Position numbers and translations under genes: made by a program. A DNA stretch of 64,000 bases from Rubrobacter taiwanensis (lineage in GTDB: Bacteria > Actinomycetota > Rubrobacteria > Rubrobacterales > Rubrobacteraceae): NCBI RefSeq assembly GCF_004337705.1, contig NZ_SKBU01000008.1, positions 1 to 64,000 on the forward strand, written 5' to 3'. Shown here in pieces: positions 7,585-16,808 of the stretch (position 1 is its first letter; each line of letters starts with the position of its first letter). The notes beneath the pieces were generated by a model that did not search any database, was not told where the DNA came from, and saw only the letters and a program-made list of their open reading frames with translations.

Positions 7585-8412
7585 GTGAGGAGCGTGAACA
7601 AGGACGGCCGGGTCACCATCTGCCAGATCAGCGACATCCACTGCGGGAGTCCGTACTTCGTACCGGATCTCCTGGAGCGCTCGATACTGGAGATCAACGA
7701 CGCGGACCCGACGGCGGTCGTGATCTCCGGCGACCTCACGAACGCCGGTTACCGGCAGGAGTTCGAGGAGGCGGCGCGGTACGTGGAGAAGATTCGCTGC
7801 GAGCACGTGATGGTCATCCCCGGCAACCACGACTCGCGCAACGTCGGCTACATACACTTCGAGCGGCTCTTCGGCGACCGGTTCTCCGTCATGGAGTTCG
7901 ACGACATCCTCATGGTGGGGGTGGACTCCTCCGAACCGGACCTGAACGACGGCCGGGTCGGGCGCGAGCACTATGAGTTCATCCGCGAGACCTTCTCCGG
8001 TGCGCAGGACAGGCTCAAGATCTTCGTGATCCACCACCACCTCATCCCCCTGCCCGGCACGGGCCGGGAGCGCAACATCATCTATGACGCCGGGGACATA
8101 CTAGAGATACTGGTGGATTCTGGCGTGGACCTGGTTCTCTCCGGGCACAAGCACGTGCCGTACTCCTGGAAGCTGGAGGACATGTTCATCGTAAACGCCG
8201 GCACGGCTTCCACTACGCGGCTGCGCGGCAACACTCGGCCCTGCTACAACATCATCGAGGTCGATGATGGAAGGGTGCGGGTGTTCCGCAAGTATCCCTT
8301 CAAGGACCGGGAGCTCATCGTGGACTTCAACTCCCGCACGCGGGAGTACTCCCGCTTCGAGGAGCGCATAGACAGCGAGGTAGCCAGTCCCGGCGGCGAG
8401 CAGCGGCGGTGA
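7585..8412 (+). CDS. Calcineurin-like metallophosphoesterase
   Basis: This is a 275-residue dinuclear metallophosphoesterase. The five family motifs are in order: ISDIHCG (D-x-H), VVISGDLTN (GD), IPGNHDSRN (GNHD), IHHHLIPLP (H) and LSGHKHVPY (GHxH). No signal peptide is seen, so it acts in the cytoplasm. Its substrate is not evident; relatives include cyclic-nucleotide and phosphodiester hydrolases. The stop overlaps the start of the cyclic 2,3-diphosphoglycerate synthetase gene. That coupling makes a phosphate-ester substrate linked to the cDPG pathway worth testing, but this is inference. GTG at 7594 is an alternative start. Confidence 0.85.
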   Translation: MRSVNKDGRVTICQISDIHCGSPYFVPDLLERSILEINDADPTAVVISGDLTNAGYRQEFEEAARYVEKIRCEHVMVIPGNHDSRNVGYIHFERLFGDRFSVMEFDDILMVGVDSSEPDLNDGRVGREHYEFIRETFSGAQDRLKIFVIHHHLIPLPGTGRERNIIYDAGDILEILVDSGVDLVLSGHKHVPYSWKLEDMFIVNAGTASTTRLRGNTRPCYNIIEVDDGRVRVFRKYPFKDRELIVDFNSRTREYSRFEERIDSEVASPGGEQRR

Positions 8413-9728
8413 GGGTGCTCTTCCTCATAGACGGCGAGCACTATCCGCCCGTGGTACGCCGGGCCATCCGGAGCGTGGAGGAGCGGCTGGGGGCCGAGGG
8501 CGTCGCCGCTGCCTTCTTGGGCGGCGCGGAGAAGATAAGCGGGGGTGAGGACTACGGCGTGCCGCTGGTGCGGGGGTCGGACCCCGTAGCGACCCTGAGG
8601 CGGGCCCTCTCCGAGCATCCGGCCGACGCGGTCGCCGACCTCTCGGACGAGCCCGTCATCGGCTACCGGGAGCGGATGCGGCTGGCCTCGCACGCGCTCG
8701 CCGCCGGAGCCCGCTACATCGGCAGCGATTTCGAGCTGCGCCCGCCCGGCTTCCGCCGCGTCTCGACCAAGCCGTCTCTGGCTGTGATCGGGACCGGCAA
8801 GCGCGTGGGGAAGACCGCCGTGGCCGGATACCTGGCCCGCCTGCTGGCACAGGAGGGGTTCGATCCCGCCGTCGTTTCGATGGGGCGCGGCGGACCCGAG
8901 CATCCGGAGGTTCTGAACGGGCACCTGATGCAGCTCGGCAGCGGGTATCTGCTTGAGGCGCTGGAGAAGGGGGCGCACGCCGCCAGCGATTACTACGAGA
9001 CCGCGGCGCTCAGCCGGGTCGTGACCGTCGGCTGCCGCCGGTGCGGCGGGGGGCTCGCGGGCGAGCCCTTCATATCCAACGTGCTGGAGGGCGCGAAGAT
9101 CGCGGACACGCTCGAGACCTCCATGACCGTCTTCGACGGTTCCGGAGCGGCCGTCCCGCCCGTAGCGGTACAGCGCCGGGTGCTCGTGGCCGGGGCGCAT
9201 CAGGACCCGGAGTACATCGCGGGGTATCTGGGAGCTTACCGCGTCCTGATCTCCGACCTGCTCATCCTCACCATGAGCGAGGAGCCGATGGCGGCCCCGG
9301 AGCGGGTGGAGGAGATAACGGCTCTGGTCCGGGAGGTGAAGCCTGAGATCCGGGTCATCCCCACCGTCTTCCGCCCCCGGCCCGCGGAGAGCGTGGAGGG
9401 GCTGCGCGTAGCCTATGTCTCCACCGCTCCCGGGAGCATGCTGGAGAAGCTCGCGGGGTATCTGGAGCGGGAGTTCGGCTGCGAGGTGGCCGCCGTCTCC
9501 GGCAACCTCTCCAACCGGAGGCTGCTCGCGCAAGATCTGGAGGCGGTGGGGGAAGTGGACGCATATCTCACCGAGATAAAGGCCGCCGCTGTGGACGTGG
9601 TGACCCGCCGCGCTGCGGAGAGGGGTGTCGGGGTCGTCTACTGCGACAACGAGCCGGTGGCCCGGGGGCTTGACTCCGCGCTGCTGGAGCTGGCCCGCGG
9701 AGCGGTGGAGGACGCTTCCTGCAACTGA
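8409..9728 (+). CDS. cpgS: Cyclic 2,3-diphosphoglycerate synthetase homologue
   Basis: This is a 439-residue protein that matches the cDPG synthetase family, which closes 2,3-bisphosphoglycerate to the cyclic form at the cost of ATP. An N-terminal domain (RVLFLIDGEHYPPVV, DLSDEPVIGYRERM) leads into a P-loop GTGKRVGKT at 128-136, followed by VSMGRGGPEHPEVL and YYETAALSRVVTVGCRRCGGG. The C-terminal half contains the conserved NLSNRRLLAQDLE and YLTEIKAAAVDVV. Length is close to that of the methanogen enzyme. In methanogens cDPG is a thermoprotective solute and phosphate reserve. It is coupled to the metallophosphoesterase upstream. Activity on this substrate is inferred from overall family resemblance. 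Confidence 0.75.
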   Translation: MRVLFLIDGEHYPPVVRRAIRSVEERLGAEGVAAAFLGGAEKISGGEDYGVPLVRGSDPVATLRRALSEHPADAVADLSDEPVIGYRERMRLASHALAAGARYIGSDFELRPPGFRRVSTKPSLAVIGTGKRVGKTAVAGYLARLLAQEGFDPAVVSMGRGGPEHPEVLNGHLMQLGSGYLLEALEKGAHAASDYYETAALSRVVTVGCRRCGGGLAGEPFISNVLEGAKIADTLETSMTVFDGSGAAVPPVAVQRRVLVAGAHQDPEYIAGYLGAYRVLISDLLILTMSEEPMAAPERVEEITALVREVKPEIRVIPTVFRPRPAESVEGLRVAYVSTAPGSMLEKLAGYLEREFGCEVAAVSGNLSNRRLLAQDLEAVGEVDAYLTEIKAAAVDVVTRRAAERGVGVVYCDNEPVARGLDSALLELARGAVEDASCN

Positions 9729-9773
9729 ACGAGAGCTTGAGGGAGGCTCGTAGCCGGACGGGGGAGCATGCGG

Positions 9774-9779
9774 TATAAT
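9774..9779 (+). promoter_or_regulatory. TATAAT -10 box in the 172-bp gap before the GlpX-like gene
   Basis: A perfect TATAAT (9774-9779) lies in the intergenic region 9729-9900. The region 17 bp upstream does not match a -35 consensus. The transcript would have a leader of about 115-130 nt; I see no known riboswitch in it. Confidence 0.45.
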
Positions 9780-9900
9780 CTCGGCGCAAGACGCAGCTTC
9801 GGGGATTCTCGGGATCCCTTCGCAGTCTCACGCAGCTCTAACCGCTAATTGGTCCTGCTGAGGGGCCTGCTACCCGGCAGTCTCTCAACAGGAATGGGAG

Positions 9901-10929
9901 GTGGGTGATCTCATCTTGAGCGTTACCGAGCCCCATCCGGGATCTCTGGAAGCCTCGGCCGTAGGGCACTCCGTGGTGACCGAGAAGGTCGCTCTGGAGG
10001 TAGCCCGTCTCGAGGGGTCGGGCGTTCCGGAGCGGGCCTACAGTCTGGCCGAGGAGGCTTTCCGGCGCGAGATCGGCAAGCTGCGCATCTCGGCGCGCGT
10101 GGCGGTCGTAAAGCGCGAGCGTCTGGAGGTTGAGTCTCCGGAGGAGTTCGCCGGGCTCTCCGTGGGGGAGGAGCTTGGGGCCGGGGGGGTGGAGCTGGAT
10201 CTCGCCGTGGAGCCCGTTGAGGGTTTGAACCTGCTGGCCAAGGGGCAGGAGGGATCTGTCTCCGCTGCGGCCTTCGCTCCGCGGGGGAGCATCCTGCGTG
10301 TCCCGGACATGTACATGAAGAAGATCATCGTCGGCCCCCGGGTGTGTGGGAGCATAGACATCGACGCGCCGATCGGGGAGAACATAGAGGCCATCGCCTC
10401 CGCGATGGAGCGCAGGCCCTCGGAGATCACGGTCGCCGTGCTGGATCGGCCGCGGCACGAGGATCTCATAGAGGAGATCCGGCGGGTGGGGGCCAGGATC
10501 CAGCTCCGCTCCGAGGGGGACCTCACCCCGGCCATAGCCGTCGGGATGCGCGGGACGGGGCTGCACGCCGTGATCGGCATCGGAGGGACCTCCGAGGGAA
10601 TGCTGGCCGCCGCTGTGATAAAATGCCTCGGCGGGGAGATGCAGGCCAAGATGTGGCCCACCCGTCGGCAGCAGGTCGACCAGCTGCGCGAGGTCGGCAT
10701 CGACGATCCGGACCGGAAGTTCACCACCGAGGATCTCATCCAGGGCGACGACGTCGTCTTCGTGGCGACCGGCATAACGCAGGGAGATCCTCTGCGGGGG
10801 GTCCGCTACTTCCGGGGTGGTGGCAGGACACATTCGGTGGTAATGTCTACGAAGCCCCGGACGGTGCGGTTTATAGACACGATCCACATGCTGGAGCTCG
10901 GGGCGGAGGCGCAGGGCATCCAGCTCTAG
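9901..10929 (+). CDS. GlpX-like (class II fructose-1,6-bisphosphatase) protein with altered metal site
   Basis: This is a 342-residue protein of the GlpX/SBPase family. The C-terminal two thirds are well conserved (PDMYMKKIIVGP, VAVLDRPRHEDLI, GIGGTSEGMLAAA, CLGGEMQAKMWP, GVRYFRGGGRTHS). The N-terminal metal/catalytic part is not: the family's GRGDKNxAD segment and IGEGExDEAPML loop are replaced by unrelated residues, and DPxEGTN reads EPVEGLN. It may be inactive as a phosphatase, bind a ligand, or act on a different substrate. The start is GTG 9901, or TTG 9916, which has better spacing from GGGAGG. Confidence 0.75.
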   Translation: MGDLILSVTEPHPGSLEASAVGHSVVTEKVALEVARLEGSGVPERAYSLAEEAFRREIGKLRISARVAVVKRERLEVESPEEFAGLSVGEELGAGGVELDLAVEPVEGLNLLAKGQEGSVSAAAFAPRGSILRVPDMYMKKIIVGPRVCGSIDIDAPIGENIEAIASAMERRPSEITVAVLDRPRHEDLIEEIRRVGARIQLRSEGDLTPAIAVGMRGTGLHAVIGIGGTSEGMLAAAVIKCLGGEMQAKMWPTRRQQVDQLREVGIDDPDRKFTTEDLIQGDDVVFVATGITQGDPLRGVRYFRGGGRTHSVVMSTKPRTVRFIDTIHMLELGAEAQGIQL

Positions 10930-10985
10930 GGGATTTTCAGGGAAGAGATCGTTTTCTCGAACGTATAAGCGAGGTAAGAGAGAGC

Positions 10986-12482
10986 ATGACTGAGTTGGCT
11001 ACCCTTGAGCGCAAGCGCTTGAGCGATCTGCACCAGATCGCCTCCCAGCTGGGCATCAAGCAGTACCGGAAGTACCGCAAGAGCGAGCTGGCCCAGAAGA
11101 TATACGAGGTCGCCACCCGGCAGGCCGCAGAGCAGCAGGCCGCTGCGACGGATGGCCCGGCTGCCGCGGAACAGGAGCGTCAGACCGCCGTCGCCGTCGC
11201 GGAGCGGGACGGATCCGCGGAGGAGGCGGCCCGGAAGAGCCCGGAGGTGGATGCCTGGGGCGAGGCCGACACGGCGGTCGTGGAGCAGCCGCCCGCCGAG
11301 CAGAAGCCGGAGGAGCGGCCGCAGCAGAGGCCTCCGGAGCAGCAGCGGAGGGAGAAGGGCGAGGGAGCCGTTCAGAGCGGCGTTCTGGACATCCTCCCCG
11401 ACGGCTTCGGCTTCCTGCGCACCAGCGGCTACAGCCAGAGCGGCAAGGACATCTACGTCTCCACCTCCCAGATAAAGCGCTTCAACCTGAGGCGGGGGGA
11501 CCTGATCTCCGGTCAGGTGCGCCCCGCGCGCGACGGCGAGAAGTACGCCGCGCTGGTGCGCATCGAGTCCATAAACGGCCGGGAGCCCAAGAAGGGCCGC
11601 TGGCGGCCGAACTTCGACGACCTCACGCCGCTCTACCCGAACGAGCGGCTGCGGCTGGAGTGGAAGCCCACCGACATCGCGCCCCGGATCATCGACCTGG
11701 TTGCGCCCATCGGCAAGGGGCAGCGGGGGCTCGTTGTCTCCCCGCCGAAGGCGGGCAAGACCACGATCCTGAAGCAGATCGCGCAATCCATCGCGCTCAA
11801 CTACCCGGAGGTCAAGCTCTTCGTGCTGCTCGTGGATGAGCGGCCGGAGGAGGTCACCGACTGGCAGAGGAGCGTGCAGGAGGCGGAGGTCATCTCCTCG
11901 ACTTTCGACCAGCCCGCCGACAACCACATCGCCGTGGCCGAACTGGTGCTGGAGCGGATCAAGCGGCTGGTCGAGGAGGGTGAGGACGTCGTGGTGCTGC
12001 TGGACTCCATCACCCGGCTCGCCCGCGCCTACAACCTGGCGGCCCCGGCTTCGGGCCGGATCCTCTCCGGCGGTGTGGACTCGACGGCGCTCTACCCGCC
12101 GAAGAAGTTCTTCGGCGCGGCGCGCAATATCGAGAACGGCGGCTCGCTGACGATCGTGGCGAGCGCGCTGGTCGAGACCGGAAGCCGCATGGACGAGGTT
12201 ATCTACGAGGAGTTCAAGGGCACCGGCAACATGGAACTGCACCTGGACCGCAAGCTGGCCAACAAGCGCATCTACCCGGCCATAGATATCGAGTCCTCCG
12301 GCACGCGCAAGGAGGAACTGCTCATGGAGGCCGGCGAGGCCCAGCGGGTGTGGCAGGTCCGCAATATCCTCAACGCTCTGGACCCCGCCGCTCGCCTGGA
12401 GCTCCTTATCGCCAAGCTGAAGGAGACCAAGACCAACGCCGAGTTTCTGCGCGAGATCCAGCGCCAGCGCGGCCGGGTTTAG
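10986..12482 (+). CDS. rho: Transcription termination factor Rho
   Basis: This is a protein of about 498 residues starting at ATG 10986; the frame is open further upstream but overlaps the GlpX-like gene. The Rho N-terminal domain ([22 protein letters not shown]) is followed by a Gln/Glu/Pro/Ala-rich insertion of about 90 residues typical of actinobacterial Rho, the cold-shock RNA-binding domain ([14 protein letters not shown]) and the RecA-like ATPase with Walker [10 protein letters not shown] and Walker [11 protein letters not shown]. The secondary RNA-binding Q-loop and R-loop region is intact. It forms a hexameric RNA helicase that ends transcription. Confidence 0.96.
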   Translation: MTELATLERKRLSDLHQIASQLGIKQYRKYRKSELAQKIYEVATRQAAEQQAAATDGPAAAEQERQTAVAVAERDGSAEEAARKSPEVDAWGEADTAVVEQPPAEQKPEERPQQRPPEQQRREKGEGAVQSGVLDILPDGFGFLRTSGYSQSGKDIYVSTSQIKRFNLRRGDLISGQVRPARDGEKYAALVRIESINGREPKKGRWRPNFDDLTPLYPNERLRLEWKPTDIAPRIIDLVAPIGKGQRGLVVSPPKAGKTTILKQIAQSIALNYPEVKLFVLLVDERPEEVTDWQRSVQEAEVISSTFDQPADNHIAVAELVLERIKRLVEEGEDVVVLLDSITRLARAYNLAAPASGRILSGGVDSTALYPPKKFFGAARNIENGGSLTIVASALVETGSRMDEVIYEEFKGTGNMELHLDRKLANKRIYPAIDIESSGTRKEELLMEAGEAQRVWQVRNILNALDPAARLELLIAKLKETKTNAEFLREIQRQRGRV

Positions 12483-12491
12483 AGGTCTGCC

Positions 12492-12533
12492 GCGGCCGCG
12501 CGCGGAGAAACTTCCCGCGCGCGGCCGCCGTTT
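12492..12533 (+). terminator. Intrinsic terminator after rho
   Basis: GCGGCCGCGCGCGG (12492-12505) pairs perfectly with CCGCGCGCGGCCGC (12515-12528) around a 9-base loop, a 14-bp stem, followed by CGTTTCT. The T-run is short but the stem is very strong. Confidence 0.8.
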
Positions 12534-12541
12534 CTGGGTGG

Positions 12542-12567
12542 TTGACAGAGGTAATACACTTTAGAGA
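12542..12567 (+). promoter_or_regulatory. Candidate promoter of rpmE
   Basis: A consensus -35 TTGACA (12542-12547) lies just after the rho terminator. The -10 is uncertain: TAGAGA (12562-12567) sits at only 14 bp spacing. Position between a terminator and rpmE supports a promoter here. Confidence 0.45.
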
Positions 12568-12599
12568 TCCTTATTCGGAGAGACGGAGGTTCTTCTGGC

Positions 12600-12815
12600 A
12601 TGAAGCAGGGCATACACCCCGAATACACGAAGACGCTCGTGCGCTGCAGCTGCGGTAATGAGTTCGAGACACGCTCGACGGCGGGAGAGGTCATAACGGT
12701 GGACGTCTGCTCCGCCTGCCACCCGTTCTACACCGGCCGCCAGCGCATCGTGGACAGCGGAGGCCGGGTGCAGCGATTCCAGGACCGTCTGGCGCGCCGC
12801 CGGAAGAACGGGTAG
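12600..12815 (+). CDS. rpmE: 50S ribosomal protein L31
   Basis: This is a 71-residue L31 of the zinc-binding (C+) type, with cysteines in VRCSCGNEF and in [12 protein letters not shown]. It is a late-assembling protein bridging the ribosomal subunits. ATG follows GGAGAGACGGAGG. Zinc-loaded L31 also serves as a zinc store in many bacteria; the paralogue lacking cysteines is not in the window. Confidence 0.95.
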   Translation: MKQGIHPEYTKTLVRCSCGNEFETRSTAGEVITVDVCSACHPFYTGRQRIVDSGGRVQRFQDRLARRRKNG

Positions 12816-12845
12816 GAAAGCGGGGGCATAAGAGGAGGGGAGCGG

Positions 12846-13760
12846 ATGATGAGGGTCGGGGGACAGGCCGTTATGGAGGGCGTTCTCATGCGCTCCCCGA
12901 ACTTCTGGAGCATGGCGGTCCGCGACCCCGAGGGCGAGCTGGAGGTGCGGGCCGAACCTTTCAACTCCATAACCCGCAGAAACCCCCTCTTCCGGCTGCC
13001 CGTGATCCGGGGCTTCCTCTCGCTGGCCGAGACGCTGTGGCTGGGTATGAAAGCCCTGACCATCTCCACGAACATCGCCCTCGGCGAGGAGGACGAGCTC
13101 TCCCGGAAGGAGATCGCAGCGACTTTAGGATTCGGGCTCGTGCTGGGACTGGCGCTCTTTCTCGCAGCCCCGGTGCTGGGTACCAAGGGGATAGACTGGC
13201 TGCTCGGCGGCGTCATAACCAACCCGCTGCTCTTCAACATCGTCGAGGGGATCATCCGGGTCCTGATCTTCGTCGCCTACCTCGTGGGCATCTCGGTCCT
13301 GAGCCGGGACATCAAGCGCTTCTTCGCTTACCACGGCGCGGAGCACAAGGCGATCAAGGTCTACGAACGGGGAGAGGAGCTCGTCCCCGAGAACGCCCGC
13401 AGACTGGATACCACGCACGTCCGCTGCGGAACGAGCTTCATCCTCTACGTGCTGGTAGCCAGCATCTTCATCTTTAGCCTGCTCCCTATAACCGGCTGGT
13501 TCTGGATGGTGCTGAGCCGGATCCTCGTCATCCCCCTGGTCGCCGGGCTGGCCTTCGAGTTCATAATGTGGAGCGCCCGCAATCAGAGTAACCCTGTGGT
13601 TCAGGTTTTGGTCTGGCCGGGGCTCCAGATGCAGAAGCTCACCACGCGCGAGCCGTCGGATGAGATGGTGGAGGTAGCCATGACGGCTTTGAGGAAGGTT
13701 CTGGCGATGGAGCGGGAGGCAAGGATAGCTCCGGATGCGACCGGCAGGCTGGTAATATAG
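12846..13760 (+). CDS. DUF1385 (YqhQ-like) membrane protein
   Basis: This is a 304-residue integral membrane protein of the YqhQ family. The family opening [23 protein letters not shown] is exact in style, and [13 protein letters not shown] is the second conserved block. At least four membrane helices are visible: about 95-115, 130-155, 200-222 and 230-245. It lies between rpmE and prfA, the usual location of yqhQ-type genes next to translation genes. No biochemical role is established for the family. Confidence 0.85.
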   Translation: MMRVGGQAVMEGVLMRSPNFWSMAVRDPEGELEVRAEPFNSITRRNPLFRLPVIRGFLSLAETLWLGMKALTISTNIALGEEDELSRKEIAATLGFGLVLGLALFLAAPVLGTKGIDWLLGGVITNPLLFNIVEGIIRVLIFVAYLVGISVLSRDIKRFFAYHGAEHKAIKVYERGEELVPENARRLDTTHVRCGTSFILYVLVASIFIFSLLPITGWFWMVLSRILVIPLVAGLAFEFIMWSARNQSNPVVQVLVWPGLQMQKLTTREPSDEMVEVAMTALRKVLAMEREARIAPDATGRLVI

Positions 13761-13765
13761 GGGAC

Positions 13766-14860
13766 ATGGACGGACAGGTCATCAAGCTCGCGGAGGAGAC
13801 GATCGGGCGCTACGAGGCGCTGACGCGGGAGCTCTCCGACCCGGAGATCTACTCGGACCGGCGGCGCTACGCGGAGCTCGCCCGGGAGCACGCCCGCCTG
13901 AGGAAGGGAGCGGAGCTCTGCCGGGAGCTGCTGGACGCCGTACGGGAGGCACGGGAGGCGCGGGAGCTCGTCTCGCAGGCGGAGTCGGCCGAGGAGCGGG
14001 AGTTCTACCTGGAGGAGGCCCGCAGCAACGAGGAGCGGGCCGAGGAGCTGGTGGAGGAGGTCCGGGCCGAGATCATAGATCGCGACCCGAACGATGAGAA
14101 GGACGTGATACTGGAGATCCGGGCCGGCACCGGCGGTGACGAGGCCGCGCTCTTCGCCGGAGACCTCTACAACATGTATGCCCGCTACGCCGACCGCCTG
14201 GGATTCAGGCACCGCATCCTCTCCTCCAGCGAGGCCGAGGTCGGCGGCTTTAAAGAGGTTATAGTTGAGATAGAGGGTGATGGAGCTTACTCGGTCTTCA
14301 AGCACGAGGGCGGCACGCACCGGGTGCAGCGGGTACCCAAGACGGAGAGTCAGGGGCGCATCCACACCTCTACCGCCACGGTAGCCGTGCTACCGGAGGC
14401 GGAGGAGGTCGAGGTGGAGATAAACCCTCAGGATCTGCAGGTGGACGTATTCCGCTCCAGTGGTCCGGGGGGCCAGAGCGTGAACACCACGGACTCGGCC
14501 GTCAGGATCACGCACAAACCGACCGGGCTGGTGGTGAGCTGCCAGGACGAGAAGAGCCAGCTGCAGAACAAGGAGCAGGCGCTGCGCATCCTGCGCTCGC
14601 GTCTGCTGGAGCGTGAGATGCGCGAGCGGGCCGAGCGGGAGGGTGCGCTGCGGCAGGCGCAGGTCGGCACCGGTGACCGTTCGGCCAAGGTCCGCACCTA
14701 CAACTTCCCGCAGAGCCGGGTGACGGATCACCGCGTCTCCCTGACCTCGCACGATCTGGAGGGGGTCCTGAACGGGGAGCTGGAGGAGTTCACCCGGGCG
14801 CTGGCGGCGCGGGAGCGGGCCGAGAGGCTCGCCGCCGAGACCGCCGAAGCAGCGGGTTAG
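13766..14860 (+). CDS. prfA: Peptide chain release factor 1
   Basis: This is a 364-residue class I release factor reading UAG and UAA. The GGQ peptidyl-tRNA hydrolysis motif is in [17 protein letters not shown] (near 235), and the codon-recognition region is in the domain containing [18 protein letters not shown]. It is followed at 13 bp by prmC, which methylates the glutamine of GGQ, the classical operon order. ATG start. Confidence 0.96.
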   Translation: MDGQVIKLAEETIGRYEALTRELSDPEIYSDRRRYAELAREHARLRKGAELCRELLDAVREAREARELVSQAESAEEREFYLEEARSNEERAEELVEEVRAEIIDRDPNDEKDVILEIRAGTGGDEAALFAGDLYNMYARYADRLGFRHRILSSSEAEVGGFKEVIVEIEGDGAYSVFKHEGGTHRVQRVPKTESQGRIHTSTATVAVLPEAEEVEVEINPQDLQVDVFRSSGPGGQSVNTTDSAVRITHKPTGLVVSCQDEKSQLQNKEQALRILRSRLLEREMRERAEREGALRQAQVGTGDRSAKVRTYNFPQSRVTDHRVSLTSHDLEGVLNGELEEFTRALAARERAERLAAETAEAAG

Positions 14861-14873
14861 TTAGAGACTCCTG

Positions 14874-15743
14874 GTGCTTGCGGAAGGGACACGTGCGACC
14901 GCGCGCCGGGTGCTCTGTGCGGCCGTCCGGAGGCTGCAGGAGGCGGGGGTGCCCGAGCCCGAGGCGTCGGCCGAGATCCTGCTCTCCGAGCTCACCGGGC
15001 TGCGGCGCGGGGAGCTCTATGCCGGGGAGTTCGATCTCTCCCGGCGGCAGCTCGAGCGGTACGCGGAGTGGATCGCGGCCCGCGAGCGGCGCGAGCCCGT
15101 CCAGCGCATACTGGGTTATGCCTACTTCCGGAACCTCCGGCTGCAACTCAACGAGGAGACCCTCGTACCGCGGCCCGAGACCGAGAGCGTCGTGGAGGCG
15201 GTGCTGGAACGGGTAGACCGCCGGGGCGGAAGCTGCCGCGTCCTGGACCTCGGTACCGGCTCGGGGGCCATCGCCGTCTCCGTGGCCCAGGAGCGCCCCC
15301 GCTGCCGGGTGTACGCCACGGACGTCTCGGAGGCCGCGCTGAGGATCGCACGCCTCAACGCTGCCGCCGCCGGGGTAGAGGTGGAGTTCCGGCGCGCGGA
15401 TCTCGCCGCCGGGTTGGAGGATCTGGTCAACGGCGTGGACCTGCTCGTCTCCAACCCGCCGTACGTACCTGCGGGTGATATACCCCGCCTCATGCCCGAG
15501 GTGAGGGACTGGGACCCGCCACGCGCTCTCGACGGCGGGCCGGACGGGCTCGCTTTCTATCGCCGCATCTTCTCCGAAGCAGGGCGCCTGCTCGCTCCGG
15601 GAGCGGAGCTGGTGCTGGAGGTCGGGGACGGCCGGGAAGGCGATGTGCTCAGGATCGGGGAGCTCTACGGTTACGTCGCACGCGGCGTCAGGACGGATCT
15701 CGGCAGCACGCCGCGCGCGGTCCTGCTGAGCAGGGAGGTGTGA
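14874..15743 (+). CDS. prmC: Release factor glutamine N5-methyltransferase
   Basis: This is a 289-residue class I methyltransferase that modifies the GGQ glutamine of release factors. The N-terminal helical PrmC domain covers about 1-75. The SAM-binding motif is VLDLGTGSGAIAVSVA, and the catalytic substrate-binding NPPY is in LLVSNPPYVPAGD. The GTG start is 13 bp after prfA. The stop overlaps the tsaC start. Confidence 0.95.
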   Translation: MLAEGTRATARRVLCAAVRRLQEAGVPEPEASAEILLSELTGLRRGELYAGEFDLSRRQLERYAEWIAARERREPVQRILGYAYFRNLRLQLNEETLVPRPETESVVEAVLERVDRRGGSCRVLDLGTGSGAIAVSVAQERPRCRVYATDVSEAALRIARLNAAAAGVEVEFRRADLAAGLEDLVNGVDLLVSNPPYVPAGDIPRLMPEVRDWDPPRALDGGPDGLAFYRRIFSEAGRLLAPGAELVLEVGDGREGDVLRIGELYGYVARGVRTDLGSTPRAVLLSREV

Positions 15744-16318
15744 TGGAGGATAAGTTGCTCTCTCCGGAGGAGGCTGCTAAAGCTCTACGTGAGGGTAAGG
15801 TGGGTCTCATCCCCACGGAGACGGTCGTGGGGCTCGTCGCCGCGGAGGACCGGCGGCTTAACGAGATGAAGCTGCGGGAGCCCGGCAAGCCGGTTGCCCT
15901 TCTCTGCCGCAGTGTGGAGGAGGCGTTCTCTCTCGCGCGGAGCGTCCCCGGGGCCGCTCGGCGGCTGGCGGAGCGTCTCTGGCCCGGGCCCCTGACGCTG
16001 GTTCTGGAGTCCGGGGACGGGGGGACCGTGGGGGTCAGGGTTCCTGGGCGTTCGGCCGTAGTGGAGGTTCTGAGGCACTACGGGGCTCCTCTGTACGCGA
16101 CCAGTGCTAACATCACCGGTCAGCCGGCGCCCGCCGCGCTGGAAGAGGTTGACCCGAGGGTGTTCTCCGCTGTAGATTTCGCGGTGGCAGGAGAGCGAGG
16201 GAGCGGAGAGGCATCGGCCGTCGTGGATTTCTCTCAGGCAACGCCCCGGGTGCTGCGTCCGGCCGGTGAGGTCACGGAAGGGTATGTTCGCCGGCTGCAT
16301 TCGGGGGAAGGGTCGTGA
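15740..16318 (+). CDS. tsaC: L-threonylcarbamoyladenylate synthase (Sua5/YciO/YrdC)
   Basis: This is a protein of about 191 residues making threonylcarbamoyl-AMP for the t6A modification at position 37 of ANN-decoding tRNAs. YrdC-fold signatures are KVGLIPTETVVGLVA, REPGKPVALLCR, LWPGPLTLVLE, GVRVPGRSAVVEVLR and LYATSANITGQPA. It has only the catalytic domain, without the C-terminal Sua5 domain. ATG 15743 is equally possible; GTG 15740 is in the same frame. It is part of the prfA-prmC-tsaC-phosphatase-glyA run. Confidence 0.92.
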   Translation: MMEDKLLSPEEAAKALREGKVGLIPTETVVGLVAAEDRRLNEMKLREPGKPVALLCRSVEEAFSLARSVPGAARRLAERLWPGPLTLVLESGDGGTVGVRVPGRSAVVEVLRHYGAPLYATSANITGQPAPAALEEVDPRVFSAVDFAVAGERGSGEASAVVDFSQATPRVLRPAGEVTEGYVRRLHSGEGS

Positions 16319-16806
16319 AGAAGATTCTCTTCGTGTGCACCGCCAACATCTGCCGGAGCCCGATGGCCAGCATGCTCTTCAACGCGCTTGCCCGGGAGCG
16401 CGGCATCGCGGCCCGGGCCGAGAGTGCCGGAGTGGCTGCTCTCGAAGGGGAGCAGATGGCCGAGAACTCGGCGCTGGCCCTGCGGGAGGCGGGGGTGGAG
16501 CCGGACCCGCAGCATCGCGCCCGGCAGGTCACCGGGGAGATGTTGCGGGAGGCGGATCTCATTCTGACGATGAGTCCCCAGCACGCGGCTGCCATCCGGA
16601 AGCTGCTCGGAGAGTCTCCGGAGAAGCTCTATACCCTGCCCGAGTACGCCGCGGGCTCTCCGGATAGCATATCCGACCCCTACGGCGGCAGCTTCTCCGG
16701 TTACCGGGCCTCCCTGCGCCAGATCCTCGGCTACGTCGAAGGCGCGCTGGACCGTCTGCAGCGGGAGGACACCGGCAGGAATGAATCTCAAGTGGAGGTA
16801 GAGTAA
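16315..16806 (+). CDS. Low-molecular-weight protein-tyrosine/arginine phosphatase
   Basis: This is a 163-residue LMW phosphatase with the P-loop CTANICRSP at residues 8-16 (C-x5-R-S) and the general-acid loop SDPYGGSF. Its place after tsaC and before glyA is the same as that of ywlE (protein-arginine phosphatase) in Bacillus. However, the residue that is threonine in YwlE is isoleucine here, as in tyrosine phosphatases, so specificity is undecided. The GTG start overlaps the tsaC stop. Confidence 0.87.
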   Translation: MKKILFVCTANICRSPMASMLFNALARERGIAARAESAGVAALEGEQMAENSALALREAGVEPDPQHRARQVTGEMLREADLILTMSPQHAAAIRKLLGESPEKLYTLPEYAAGSPDSISDPYGGSFSGYRASLRQILGYVEGALDRLQREDTGRNESQVEVE

Positions 16807-16808
16807 GA

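Noticed and set aside
9780-9900. Riboswitch in the leader of the GlpX-like gene
   Set aside because: No known aptamer core could be recognised; the leader is only moderately structured.
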